A DNA stretch of 20,301 bases from RPQK01 sp041946865 (GTDB lineage Bacteria; Acidobacteriota; UBA6911; RPQK01). Each line of letters begins with the position of its first letter. Within the stretch, counting starts at the first letter, position 1. Both the position numbers and the translations under genes were made by a program. Location of the stretch: assembly GCA_041946865.1 (NCBI GenBank), contig JBHGBF010000074.1, positions 1 through 20,301 on the forward strand, read 5' to 3'. Shown here piece after piece: positions 6,863 to 13,310 of this stretch. The notes under the pieces are model-generated. The model was not told where the DNA came from and ran no database searches. It worked only from the letters and a program-made list of their open reading frames with translations.

Positions 6863-7567
6863 ATGAAACGCCTGGTACTCACAGTCTGCGCGGTTTCCTG
6901 CATTCTTGCGGCCGCCCCGGAGAGTCCGGTCCGTCTGCTGGTTGTCACAGGCGGGCATGGGTACGAGACCTCTTTTTACTCCCTGTTCGAAGGCTCCTCT
7001 GATCTGGTTTGGGATCATGCGGCGTCAAACCAGGAGGCTTTCAGGCAGAATATCGTTCCCAAATACGACGTGCTTCTTCTATACGACATGTCGCAAGACC
7101 TCGACGAAAAAGGCCGGGAGAACCTGCGAGCCTTCGTCGAGGCTGGAAAGGGGCTGATCGTCTTGCACCATGCCATAGCCGACTACCAAACCTGGACCTG
7201 GTGGTGGAAGGAGGTCGTGGGAGGCCGCTACCTGCTGCAAAAGGAAAGGGATACCCCCGGTTCGACCTACAAGCATGATGAAGAGCTGCGCATCATTCCA
7301 GTCGCGGGACATCCAGTGACCGCCGGGTTGGGACCGTTTAGCCTGACCGATGAGACGTACAAGGGAATGTGGATTTCCCCGGCGGTGAAGATCTTGCTCC
7401 GGACGGACAACCCGACGAGCGACGGGCCGGTCGCCTGGGTCAGCCCGTATGAGAAGTCCCGAGTGATTTGCGTCCAGCCAGGCCATGACAGCAAGGCTCA
7501 CCGGAATCCGGTGTTTCGGGAAGTTGTGCGCAGGTCGATCCTCTGGTCGGCAGGACGGCTGCCATAG
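6863..7567 (+). CDS. ThuA-like domain protein, secreted
   Basis: A 234-residue protein with a Sec signal peptide: MKR, a hydrophobic core to about residue 17 and a probable cut after AAA near 18-19. The mature part is a ThuA-like (trehalose-utilisation) domain of class I glutamine-amidotransferase-like fold. Visible marks are LLVVTGGHGYE (about 25-35), the YDVLLLYDM strand, GKGLIVLHHAIADY, the GG-Y/HDEELRI segment and GHPVTAGL. The family acts on or binds sugars in several bacteria, but its reaction is not settled. It probably sits in the periplasm. It stands alone between the ATPase and the HAD gene, so context gives no substrate. Confidence 0.85.
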   Translation: MKRLVLTVCAVSCILAAAPESPVRLLVVTGGHGYETSFYSLFEGSSDLVWDHAASNQEAFRQNIVPKYDVLLLYDMSQDLDEKGRENLRAFVEAGKGLIVLHHAIADYQTWTWWWKEVVGGRYLLQKERDTPGSTYKHDEELRIIPVAGHPVTAGLGPFSLTDETYKGMWISPAVKILLRTDNPTSDGPVAWVSPYEKSRVICVQPGHDSKAHRNPVFREVVRRSILWSAGRLP

Positions 7568-7633
7568 GATGAGCAGCCGCTTTTGATACGGTCGCCGTTT
7601 GTCTTTCGAGACAAGATCTGCAAAGCTCAAAAT

Positions 7634-8638
7634 ATGAAGGAGTACGCCGCAGTCCCGGGAATAGGCTCGATCAGCGAAAAGTATCAGCAGGATTTCGTGG
7701 AGCTTGAAGAGGCCGGCGACGGCGCCTGGCGCGCAGGACAGGACGGCGTTTGCGCCATTCTTGCGCCTCTCGATCGCCGGGCCGAGTTCATCGTTTTCAA
7801 GGACAAGACTCTGGGCTTCGTCAAGTCGGCTCTTGGTCCCCATGCCCTCTACCCGCTGCTCGATGACGTCTTCTCCCCGCCCGCCGAGGCGGTCTTGATG
7901 GATTTGGACGGAACCAGTGTTCGAAGCGAGCACTTCTGGATGTGGATTATTGAGCAGTCGATTGCCCGCCTGAAGGGCGATGACGGGTTCCGTTTGGAGG
8001 CGGAAGATGAGCCCCACGTGTCGGGTCACTCGGTCTCAGCGCACTTGCAGTACTGTATTGATAAATACGCTCCGGGCGGGAGTCTGGCCGAGGCGCGGCG
8101 ACACTATTTTGAGATCACGTCTTTTGAAATGAAAGAGATCGCCGAAGGTCGAGGGCGCTACGATGCGTTCCAACCGAGCCCCGGCCTCAAAGAGTTTCTG
8201 CTCGAATTAAAGCGGCGAGGTATCAAGATCGGGTTAGTCACCTCCGGACTTTACGAAAAGGCCTGGCCGGAGATTCTGTCGGCCTTCCGGACGCTGAATT
8301 TGGGAAATCCGCTCGATTTTTACGATGCGATCATCACGGCCGGAGACCGATTGACCAAGGGCCAGACAGGCACCCTCGGCGAGCTGGCCCCTAAGCCTCA
8401 TCCCTGGCTGTATGCTGAGACTGCCTACGTCGGTCTCGGGGTTGATCGTACCCGACGGCACAAGGTGATCGGACTGGAGGATTCAGGGGCTGGCGTCGTT
8501 TCTATCCGGCTCGCAGGCTTTGCAGCTGTCGGGATTGGCGGTGGAAACATCGAACGCAGCGGTGTCCGCCCGCTCCTTCACGCCTATTGCGGCTCCCTGC
8601 TCGACGCGCTTCCGGTAGTCCTCGGGCAGGAATCATAA
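7634..8638 (+). CDS. HAD-superfamily hydrolase
   Basis: A 334-residue protein with a full haloacid-dehalogenase-type catalytic set: motif I DLDGT (Asp90, Asp92), motif II Thr202 in GLVTSG, motif III Lys253 in APKPHPWLY, and motif IV Glu281-Asp282 in GLEDSGAGV. The helical cap inserted after motif I (about 95-180) marks it as a beta-phosphoglucomutase/phosphatase-like member. The N-terminal 85 residues are extra compared with a minimal HAD enzyme and are unassigned. ATG 7634 is chosen; a TTG at 7583 would add 17 residues. Neither start has a strong Shine-Dalgarno. It is probably a cytoplasmic phosphatase or phosphomutase with unknown substrate, and ends at a strong terminator. Confidence 0.82.
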   Translation: MKEYAAVPGIGSISEKYQQDFVELEEAGDGAWRAGQDGVCAILAPLDRRAEFIVFKDKTLGFVKSALGPHALYPLLDDVFSPPAEAVLMDLDGTSVRSEHFWMWIIEQSIARLKGDDGFRLEAEDEPHVSGHSVSAHLQYCIDKYAPGGSLAEARRHYFEITSFEMKEIAEGRGRYDAFQPSPGLKEFLLELKRRGIKIGLVTSGLYEKAWPEILSAFRTLNLGNPLDFYDAIITAGDRLTKGQTGTLGELAPKPHPWLYAETAYVGLGVDRTRRHKVIGLEDSGAGVVSIRLAGFAAVGIGGGNIERSGVRPLLHAYCGSLLDALPVVLGQES

Positions 8639-8639
8639 A

Positions 8640-8680
8640 AAGAAAAGGGGTGCAGGAGGCACCCCTTTTCTTGTTTTCTC
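8640..8680 (+). terminator. strong intrinsic terminator after the HAD gene
   Basis: A perfect 14-bp stem (8640-8653 with 8659-8672) with a 5-nt loop AGGAG. The top of the stem is GGGGTGC/GCACCCC and the base is AAGAAAA/TTTTCTT, followed by GTTTTCTC. The A-rich left base also makes it work on the minus strand, where it could stop transcription from the accessory segment. Confidence 0.9.
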
Positions 8681-8684
8681 TAAC

Positions 8685-8815
8685 GCGTACGCTAGACGAT
8701 GATCGTCTCTGAATTAACTTCAGTCTACGCCTTTGCCGGCACAAGCTTCCAGTCGGACTCGTCTGTTTGTTGTGCCGGAATTTGTCCGACACACGAAGCA
8801 CGTTCCCTTCCAAGG
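8685..8815. repeat. cluster of palindromes at the accessory-segment edge
   Basis: Several inverted repeats follow each other: GCGTACGC (8685-8692); AGACGAT-G-ATCGTCT (8694-8708); CTGAA/TTCAG (8709-8713 with 8719-8723); CCGGCACAA/TTGTGCCGG (8736-8744 with 8770-8778); GTCGGAC/GTCCGAC (8752-8758 with 8784-8790); and CCCTT-CC-AAGGG (8804-8815). No protein-coding frame fits this stretch. It may be a structured RNA, a recombination site or the end of a mobile element. Confidence 0.4.
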
Positions 8816-8830
8816 GTCTTGCTCAAAGGG

Positions 8831-9429
8831 CTAGAATAGTACCTGTGTCGAGAATTTTAGACGATTGCCGAGGTTCTTGACCTTTATTATTCGCCCGTCC
8901 GGTGTTTCGCCGATGATCCCGCCATCAATCGGGCCGTGATACAACTCGATGAAGCTACTTCCTTGGAGGCCGAAGACCCGAAATGCAGGGTCTTCCAGTA
9001 CGAAGAATCCCTTCCTCTTCGCTTTCGGATCGGTTAACTGATTTGTGCCTTCAGCAAAAAAAGAAGTAGATCGGCGTGTTGGGAATCAACGACCATTCCG
9101 TATAATACGCGAACCTCCTCAGGGGTAGTTGGAACCCGCAACTCCCTAGCTGCTCCTCGACCGTCCACCCAGATTAGCCTATCAGGACCTGCCAAGAAGT
9201 ACTTGTTACCTCTTTTGTCGACAGCCAGTCCTCGATCAAGACTGCGTATGAGCTGATCCCAGCTATTCCTGTCGCCAGGAATCTAGATGTCCCCCTCCGA
9301 GTGCAACCACTGGCCCTTTTTGTTAAACACATGAATTAGTCTGATAGTCCCACTGGAAACCGACGTGCTTTCGGAGCCAACAGGAGCAGCCTTCTGATCA
9401 ATACCAAGAATCACGATATTCCGGTGCGA
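8831..9429 (-). pseudogene. decayed, 5'-truncated beta-propeller-like gene
   Basis: Reading the minus strand from 9429, the frame gives convincing protein sequence (for example VILGIDQKAAPVGSES, IRLIHVFNKKGQWLHS, GLAVDKRGNKYFLAGPDRL). It is broken by an amber stop at 9283-9285 and by a one-base frameshift in a run of seven A at 9056-9062. After the shift the other frame continues (FFVLEDPAFRVFGLQGSS, GGIIGETPDGRIIKVKNL) to a TAG at 8831-8833. Repeated strands with DG/RG turns look like a six-bladed beta-propeller of the kind common in acidobacterial hypothetical proteins, which is an inference. The N-terminal half is missing: the frame runs straight out of the stop of the adjacent gene. The A-run shift could be a sequencing error; the amber stop argues for real decay. 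Confidence 0.7.
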
Positions 9430-9816
9430 TCAGGGCTTCGATCTCTTCGACGGTTTCAGCCTCGAAGGCCGCTTTGAAGCCCCCTTTTTGGCCGCCTTCC
9501 CCTGGGAGGCCGCCTGGACTGCGTCCAGTTGGGCGTCGCCCCATCGTTCACAGGTCTCCCAGGCGGCTTCGACCTGAGCCCGAAACTCCTGGCCGGCAGC
9601 CGCTTGCTGCCGGGCCAACTCAGCCTGCTCTGGCGTCAAGTACCGCGAACGAGTTTTCCCGGCGACCACGCGGTTCATCGTAAAGTACGGCCCGTGTCGC
9701 GCCTCAGAGCTCTGGTGACAAGCGCAGGACATCTGCCCGCACTTCATCCGTCGTTCGGAGATGGTGTCGCGGCGCATAGGATGCAGGTTGCCCCGGGCAC
9801 GGGCGGCGGCGACCAC
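9430..9816 (-). CDS. DUF6788-like Cys-rich protein
   Basis: A 128-residue basic protein starting at GTG 9816. Its core has a Cys cluster (RRMKCGQMSCACHQ, about 22-35), then ARHGPYFTMNRVVAGKTRSRYLTPEQAEL (two blocks, about 38-66), a helical segment, and a Lys/Ser-rich tail. The R-x-KCG-x2-xC-xC and HGPY-x-GKT-x-RYL pattern matches, from memory, the DUF6788 family, often found near transposases. Function is unknown; a nucleic-acid-binding zinc site is plausible. The frame is open upstream to about 9873 without an ATG, so the true N-terminus may be lost. It is flanked by truncated genes on both sides, so it may have arrived as an insert. Confidence 0.55.
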   Translation of the reverse strand: MVAAARARGNLHPMRRDTISERRMKCGQMSCACHQSSEARHGPYFTMNRVVAGKTRSRYLTPEQAELARQQAAAGQEFRAQVEAAWETCERWGDAQLDAVQAASQGKAAKKGASKRPSRLKPSKRSKP

Positions 9817-9845
9817 GTCGGCAGGAACAGCGGGTTTCTCGGATA

Positions 9846-10004
9846 AGTCAGTACCATCGAGCCGTTGCTGGCCTTACCAAAGACCAAGCGTTGGACCGAC
9901 CAAAGATCGAGGAGTTTCGGACGTTTCTCAACGGCCTCAAACAAGTGCTCTTTGCCGAGCTTAACCAGACTGCCGAAAAGGTGACCACCCCCGACTCGCT
10001 ATGA
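9846..10004 (+). pseudogene. 5'-truncated gene, C-terminal remnant
   Basis: A frame without a start codon gives protein-like sequence (GLTKDQALDRPKIEEFRTFL, then NGLKQVLFAELNQTAEKV) ending at TGA 10002-10004. That stop overlaps the ATG of the next gene (ATGA at 10001-10004), the usual sign of two genes once translated together. Upstream of about 9846 the same frame becomes Arg/Gly-rich sequence opposite the DUF6788-like gene and meets TAG at 9777-9779. The 5' part was therefore probably removed by the junction near 9845-9860. Too little remains to name the family; it is amphipathic and helical. Confidence 0.5.
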
Positions 10005-10719
10005 CAACCACGGATCCGGTTGTAGTGGTGCTCAACACATTCTCGCACCTTGCCAACCTGATCCGTGATCTGAGCAATCGACTGCCATCCTTTGGCCCAA
10101 AACACTACACGACGCTGCTTTGCGACATCATCGCCTCCCTTCAGGCGAACTTCGAGGCGGAGATCGCGGACTTGCAGCAATCAGCACTGGGACTAGGGCG
10201 CATCCCCGAACGAGCGCTTTCGTACCTCTCGCAGCTGCGCCAGATGCAGCAGCGACTCCTCCCCTACATCGCCGAAACAGACCCCAACACCGCCGCTTCC
10301 AGTTTCGCCGCAACCTCGTCTTTGGCGAGGAGTTTGTACTTCATCCTCACCAGTTGGTGCTTGCCGCAACCCTGGAGTTTATTCACTTGCCCCCTGATCT
10401 TGCTGGGTACGTGTTGAGCCGGTCCAGTTACGGGCGGATCGGCCTTATCGTTGCCACGGCCACGTTCATTCACCCCGATTGGCGCGGCTGCCTGACCCTG
10501 GAGCTCGTGAATTTGGGCAACACGCCCTTGCGGCTTTACAGTGGTTCGCTGATTGCGCAGCTTGTGCTTCATCAAGCCACGCCCGAACGAAAGGTCGAGT
10601 CGCAAAAATCGATCCCAACCGGGCCGGAATTCTCAACACTCAGCTCAGACCCGTTTTGGACGCGCCTTCGCGAAATCCGACGCCTTGCCGGCTTGTACGA
10701 GTCGAACTCCGACGAGTAG
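10001..10719 (+). pseudogene. helical domain plus dCTP-deaminase-like domain, frameshifted
   Basis: The ATG at 10001 opens a helix-rich domain of about 95 residues (for example ANFEAEIADLQQSALG, ALSYLSQLRQMQQRLLPYIA). Around 10281-10320 the coding signal moves to the -1 frame, which runs to TAG at 10717-10719. That frame encodes a dCTP deaminase/dUTPase-fold domain: EEFVLHPHQLVLAATLEFI, LPPDLAGYVLSRSSYGRIGL, HPDWRGCLTLELVNLGNTPL. The RSSYGR and LTLEL motifs carry the Arg and the catalytic Glu of dCTP deaminases, which turn dCTP into dUTP. The residue run after the shift in the first frame (to 10417) has no family character. One base change would restore a protein of about 239 residues. Its 4-bp overlap with the truncated gene before it suggests a former operon. 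Confidence 0.7.
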
Positions 10720-10799
10720 ACGAGCACTCCCCGGTTACAGTTTGGTTACAGGGGCGTTTGAACAATGCGAACTCATTGCAAGAAGGCAGTTGGGGATTC

Positions 10800-10893
<94 letters not shown>

Positions 10894-10923
10894 GGCTCGG
10901 GCGGTCTGGTCGCGGAAGGCTGT

Positions 10924-10932
10924 ATTGTATCA
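10924..10932 (-). promoter_or_regulatory. extended -10 of tRNA-Ser
   Basis: The minus strand reads TGATACAAT, an extended -10 with TACAAT at 10924-10929. Transcription would start near 10917, about 24 nt before the mature tRNA. The -35 is poor. Confidence 0.4.
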
Positions 10933-10959
10933 CGGATTCTCTGCCGACCGGGGCAGGGT

Positions 10960-11157
10960 TCTTACGGAGTTTGCTGAGGGGGCGGCCGGATTCAGAGCAT
11001 GTGTCAGTCGTCAGACCGGCTCTTCCCCCTCTCGGACTCTGCCCAAAGACGCTCTGCCTCACGACTCTGCGGGCGCGCTCTCGTAGCCGCCTGGCAGCGC
11101 TTCCGGCCGGCCGAGTATGGTGCGCACCGGTCTCGGACAAGCGCTGCAGTGGCGCCG
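10960..11157. other. intergenic stretch without recognisable features
   Basis: Between the tRNA promoter and the hairpin after the lipoprotein gene I find no convincing gene. A plus-strand frame from 10999 runs through the lipoprotein gene and is Arg/Ala/Pro-rich shadow sequence, with no Shine-Dalgarno and no family resemblance. Confidence 0.4.
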
Positions 11158-11187
11158 GGCCGGCGACTCGAGCTCGGGTCGCCGGCC
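11158..11187 (-). terminator. GC-rich hairpin after the lipoprotein gene
   Basis: GGCCGGCGAC (11158-11167) and GTCGCCGGCC (11178-11187) form a perfect 10-bp stem with a 10-nt loop. It begins 3 nt after the TAA of the lipoprotein gene. There is no U-run on the minus side, so it may act with Rho, or only protect the 3' end. Confidence 0.5.
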
Positions 11188-11190
11188 AGT

Positions 11191-12153
11191 TTACCGGATT
11201 TTCATCTGGACGTCTCTTTCCAGACGAAAGCTGAATTTGTGTTCAGGCTGGAACTCGATCTCTTTCCCCTTGGTCGCGAGGACTCCGGCCGTCCCTGCCC
11301 CGCCTCCGATGGCGCCTCCTATTGCCGCGCCCTTCTTGCCTCCGGCGATCGCCCCGATGGCCGCTCCAATGGCTGCTCCGGCGCCGATGGTCTTGGCGTC
11401 TCGCGCCTTGGTGTTTTCCGCCTGGACGCTGATCGTGCTGGTACTGATCGGATAACGGTCCTCGTCAACTCTGAGGGCGGTTAGAGCCAGTGTCATGTGG
11501 GCCAGGCCCTTGACCTTGCCCGACCCGGCGACATCGGTTACCTTGCCGGTCACACGGCTGCCCTTGGGCGCCAGCATCTCGCCGTGGACGATCAAGTCGC
11601 GATCCAGGATGGCATCGAACGTATCACCTACCTGGTTCGTGGCCGAGCTGAGGTGCTCGCTCAGGCGAACGTCAATGACCGTGCCCTCCGGCAGCACCGC
11701 CGTGGCCGGCTTCGGCGGAGGCGCCGGTGATGCTGGCGCAGTCGCGACACGCCCTGAATCCAGGGAGTTGTCGGCCGGCGCTCCTGAACCACCGCGACGA
11801 GAGGGGGCCGGCGGAACGATCGGCTCCCGTTCGATACGCTCGTCGCTCCTGGTCTCCTGACTCGCAGGTGGAGGCGTGTAAGTTTCCTCGGCCGGCTTGG
11901 GCGCCCGTCGGGCCGGTTGCTGTTTAGCCCGGGGACGCACGACTGGCGCCGGCGTTGTCTCGGTCGGGGCCTGGCGCTCTGACTCGAGCTGCTGGGGAGG
12001 CGTCTGGCTCGCAGGTGGTTGTTGTTCCGGGTGCTGGGCCGGTGGCTGGGCGGTCGCCACCTGCTTCTGTTCTTCCTTGGGTGGTTCGGACCGGCTGCAC
12101 GCAGCAGGTACGATCAAGAACAGACTGGCGAGTAAAAATCTCCTCATTGACAT
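11191..12153 (-). CDS. glycine-zipper lipoprotein
   Basis: A 320-residue protein with a lipoprotein signal peptide: MSMRRF, a hydrophobic core and the lipobox VPAAC with Cys19 as the lipidation site. Residues about 20-165 are rich in Pro, Gln, Glu and Arg and probably disordered, forming a periplasmic linker. A folded domain follows (about 165-250: TVIDVRLSEHLSS, GDTFDAILDRDLIV, LAPKGSRVTGKVTDV), then a glycine zipper (about 252-290, GAAIGAAIGAIAGG and repeats) able to pack in a membrane, and a C-terminal FSFRLERDVQMKIR strand. SD GGAAGGAG precedes the ATG at 12153 at good distance. The domain order resembles conserved acidobacterial envelope lipoproteins; exact role unknown. Divergent from the PLP gene. 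Confidence 0.8.
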   Translation of the reverse strand: MSMRRFLLASLFLIVPAACSRSEPPKEEQKQVATAQPPAQHPEQQPPASQTPPQQLESERQAPTETTPAPVVRPRAKQQPARRAPKPAEETYTPPPASQETRSDERIEREPIVPPAPSRRGGSGAPADNSLDSGRVATAPASPAPPPKPATAVLPEGTVIDVRLSEHLSSATNQVGDTFDAILDRDLIVHGEMLAPKGSRVTGKVTDVAGSGKVKGLAHMTLALTALRVDEDRYPISTSTISVQAENTKARDAKTIGAGAAIGAAIGAIAGGKKGAAIGGAIGGGAGTAGVLATKGKEIEFQPEHKFSFRLERDVQMKIR

Positions 12154-12179
12154 ATCAACTCCTTCCGCGATCTCCGGCG

Positions 12180-12214
12180 ATTATGTCCATCCTTCCCCAA
12201 TCTTCCGGTAATAT
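12180..12214. promoter_or_regulatory. possible divergent -10 boxes
   Basis: The gap between the lipoprotein and the PLP gene holds CATAAT on the minus strand (12180-12185) and TAATAT on the plus strand (12209-12214), each suitably placed for the gene it faces. No -35 box is convincing for either. Confidence 0.3.
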
Positions 12215-13193
12215 GTTCACCATTATGATGGACGCGTCGGGGCCAAAGTTTCAAATCGACCGGGAGGCCGTCAGCGAGACGCGGACTCTGCTGGAGCCCT
12301 ATCTTCGACTTACGCCCGTTCTGGCGTCCGGTTTTGATCCCCAGGTGGTTTACAAGGCCGAGAGCCTGCAGGTGACCGGATCTTTTAAGATAAGAACGGC
12401 TTTTTCTCAGCTTCTGCGCCTGTCGCCTGCTGAAGCTCGGTGGGGGATCGTCACGTCAAGCTCCGGAAATTTCGCGCTGGCGACAGCCTATGCGGCAAAT
12501 CAGCTGGGCCTGTCAGTCAAGGTCGTCATGATGGAGTCGTCGAATCCGGTCAAAGTCGCGCGCACCAGGCGCTACGGTGGTGAAGTGGTCCTGTGCGCGG
12601 ACCGGTTCGAAGCCCGCACCGAAACCGTCGCCCAGATAGTCAGGTCGGAAGGCCGAACAGAAATAGCGCCATACGACCATCCTTTCGCCGTCTTAGGGAG
12701 CGCAACCATCGCCGCGGAGATTGTCGACCAGTATCCAGATGTCGCGAATATCGTTGTCCCGGTGAGCGGCGGCGGTCTGATTGCCGGAATCGCGGCCGCC
12801 GTCAAGCTCCTGCGGGCTGGCGTCCGCGTGTGGGGCGTCCAACCCAAGGGATCCAACGCGACCTACCTGTCGTTCCAGGTCCGTGACTACCGCGGCATCG
12901 AAAGGGCGCACACGGTAGCTGACGGACTGATGGTCACGCGGCCGGGAAAGGTGACATTTCCGCTGATCCTTCAATACGTTGACGATGTTGTCACCGTTTG
13001 CGAAGCGGCGATCCTCCAGGCAGTCTCCCATTTGCATGAAGAAGACCGGCTGGTGGTGGAACCGTCCGGCGCTGTTCCGCTTGCGGCCGCACTGGAAGGG
13101 AAGGTGCCGCGAAAGAACACGGTGCTGGTATTGAGCGGTGGAAACATTGCGCCAGCAGTGCTGAGGCAGGCGCTGAGCGGGAGCGCCGCTTAG
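12213..13193 (+). CDS. PLP-dependent threonine dehydratase/serine racemase-like enzyme
   Basis: A 326-residue fold-type II PLP enzyme. Marks: KAESLQVTGSFKIR with the PLP-binding Lys59, the substrate loop SSSGNFA (82-88), the phosphate-binding SGGGL (185-189) and the C-terminal LSGGN with the residue contacting the pyridine nitrogen. Such enzymes deaminate Thr/Ser to 2-oxo acids or racemise Ser/Asp. The length fits catabolic threonine dehydratase or serine racemase without the ACT regulatory domain. The common Arg-Gly-Ala after SFK-x is Arg-Thr-Ala here, and the usual GQGT is LGSAT, so the substrate may differ. Start candidates are ATG at 12213, 12225 and 12228; none has a Shine-Dalgarno, and TAATAT at 12209-12214 could be a -10 box, which would favour 12225. 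Confidence 0.85.
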   Translation: MFTIMMDASGPKFQIDREAVSETRTLLEPYLRLTPVLASGFDPQVVYKAESLQVTGSFKIRTAFSQLLRLSPAEARWGIVTSSSGNFALATAYAANQLGLSVKVVMMESSNPVKVARTRRYGGEVVLCADRFEARTETVAQIVRSEGRTEIAPYDHPFAVLGSATIAAEIVDQYPDVANIVVPVSGGGLIAGIAAAVKLLRAGVRVWGVQPKGSNATYLSFQVRDYRGIERAHTVADGLMVTRPGKVTFPLILQYVDDVVTVCEAAILQAVSHLHEEDRLVVEPSGAVPLAAALEGKVPRKNTVLVLSGGNIAPAVLRQALSGSAA

Positions 13194-13310
13194 TCCGTCA
13201 GCAAAGCGCCGTTCGGCGGCAGCGCCCCACTGGGGCCTCTTACTTGCCCCTCTCACCGCATCCCTCGCTCCCGCCTTCGCTCCCGCGCGGGGCTCTGACA
13301 TCCGCTGGAC

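Noticed and set aside
5582..7018. Long minus-strand open frame opposite the metal ATPase
   Set aside because: It lies antisense to a gene with all P-type motifs, is rich in Arg/Gly/Gln without any family pattern, and follows from the G+C-rich codon use of the real gene.
8640..8830. Direct repeat of the tRNA-Ser 3' end marking the far end of an integrated element
   Set aside because: I searched by eye for the T-arm and acceptor sequence at the left edge of the accessory segment and found no copy, so integration at the tRNA remains unproven.
8681..8830. tmRNA or another known structured RNA
   Set aside because: The acceptor-like ends and tag sequence of tmRNA are absent on both strands, and no other known RNA signature was recognised.
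10771..10790. Small inverted repeat (CAATG/CATTG) as tRNA terminator
   Set aside because: Only 5 bp and not followed by a U-run on the minus strand.
10999..11484. Plus-strand frame across the tRNA-lipoprotein gap
   Set aside because: Its second half is antisense to the lipoprotein domain and glycine zipper, and its first half is Arg/Ala-rich with no start signal.
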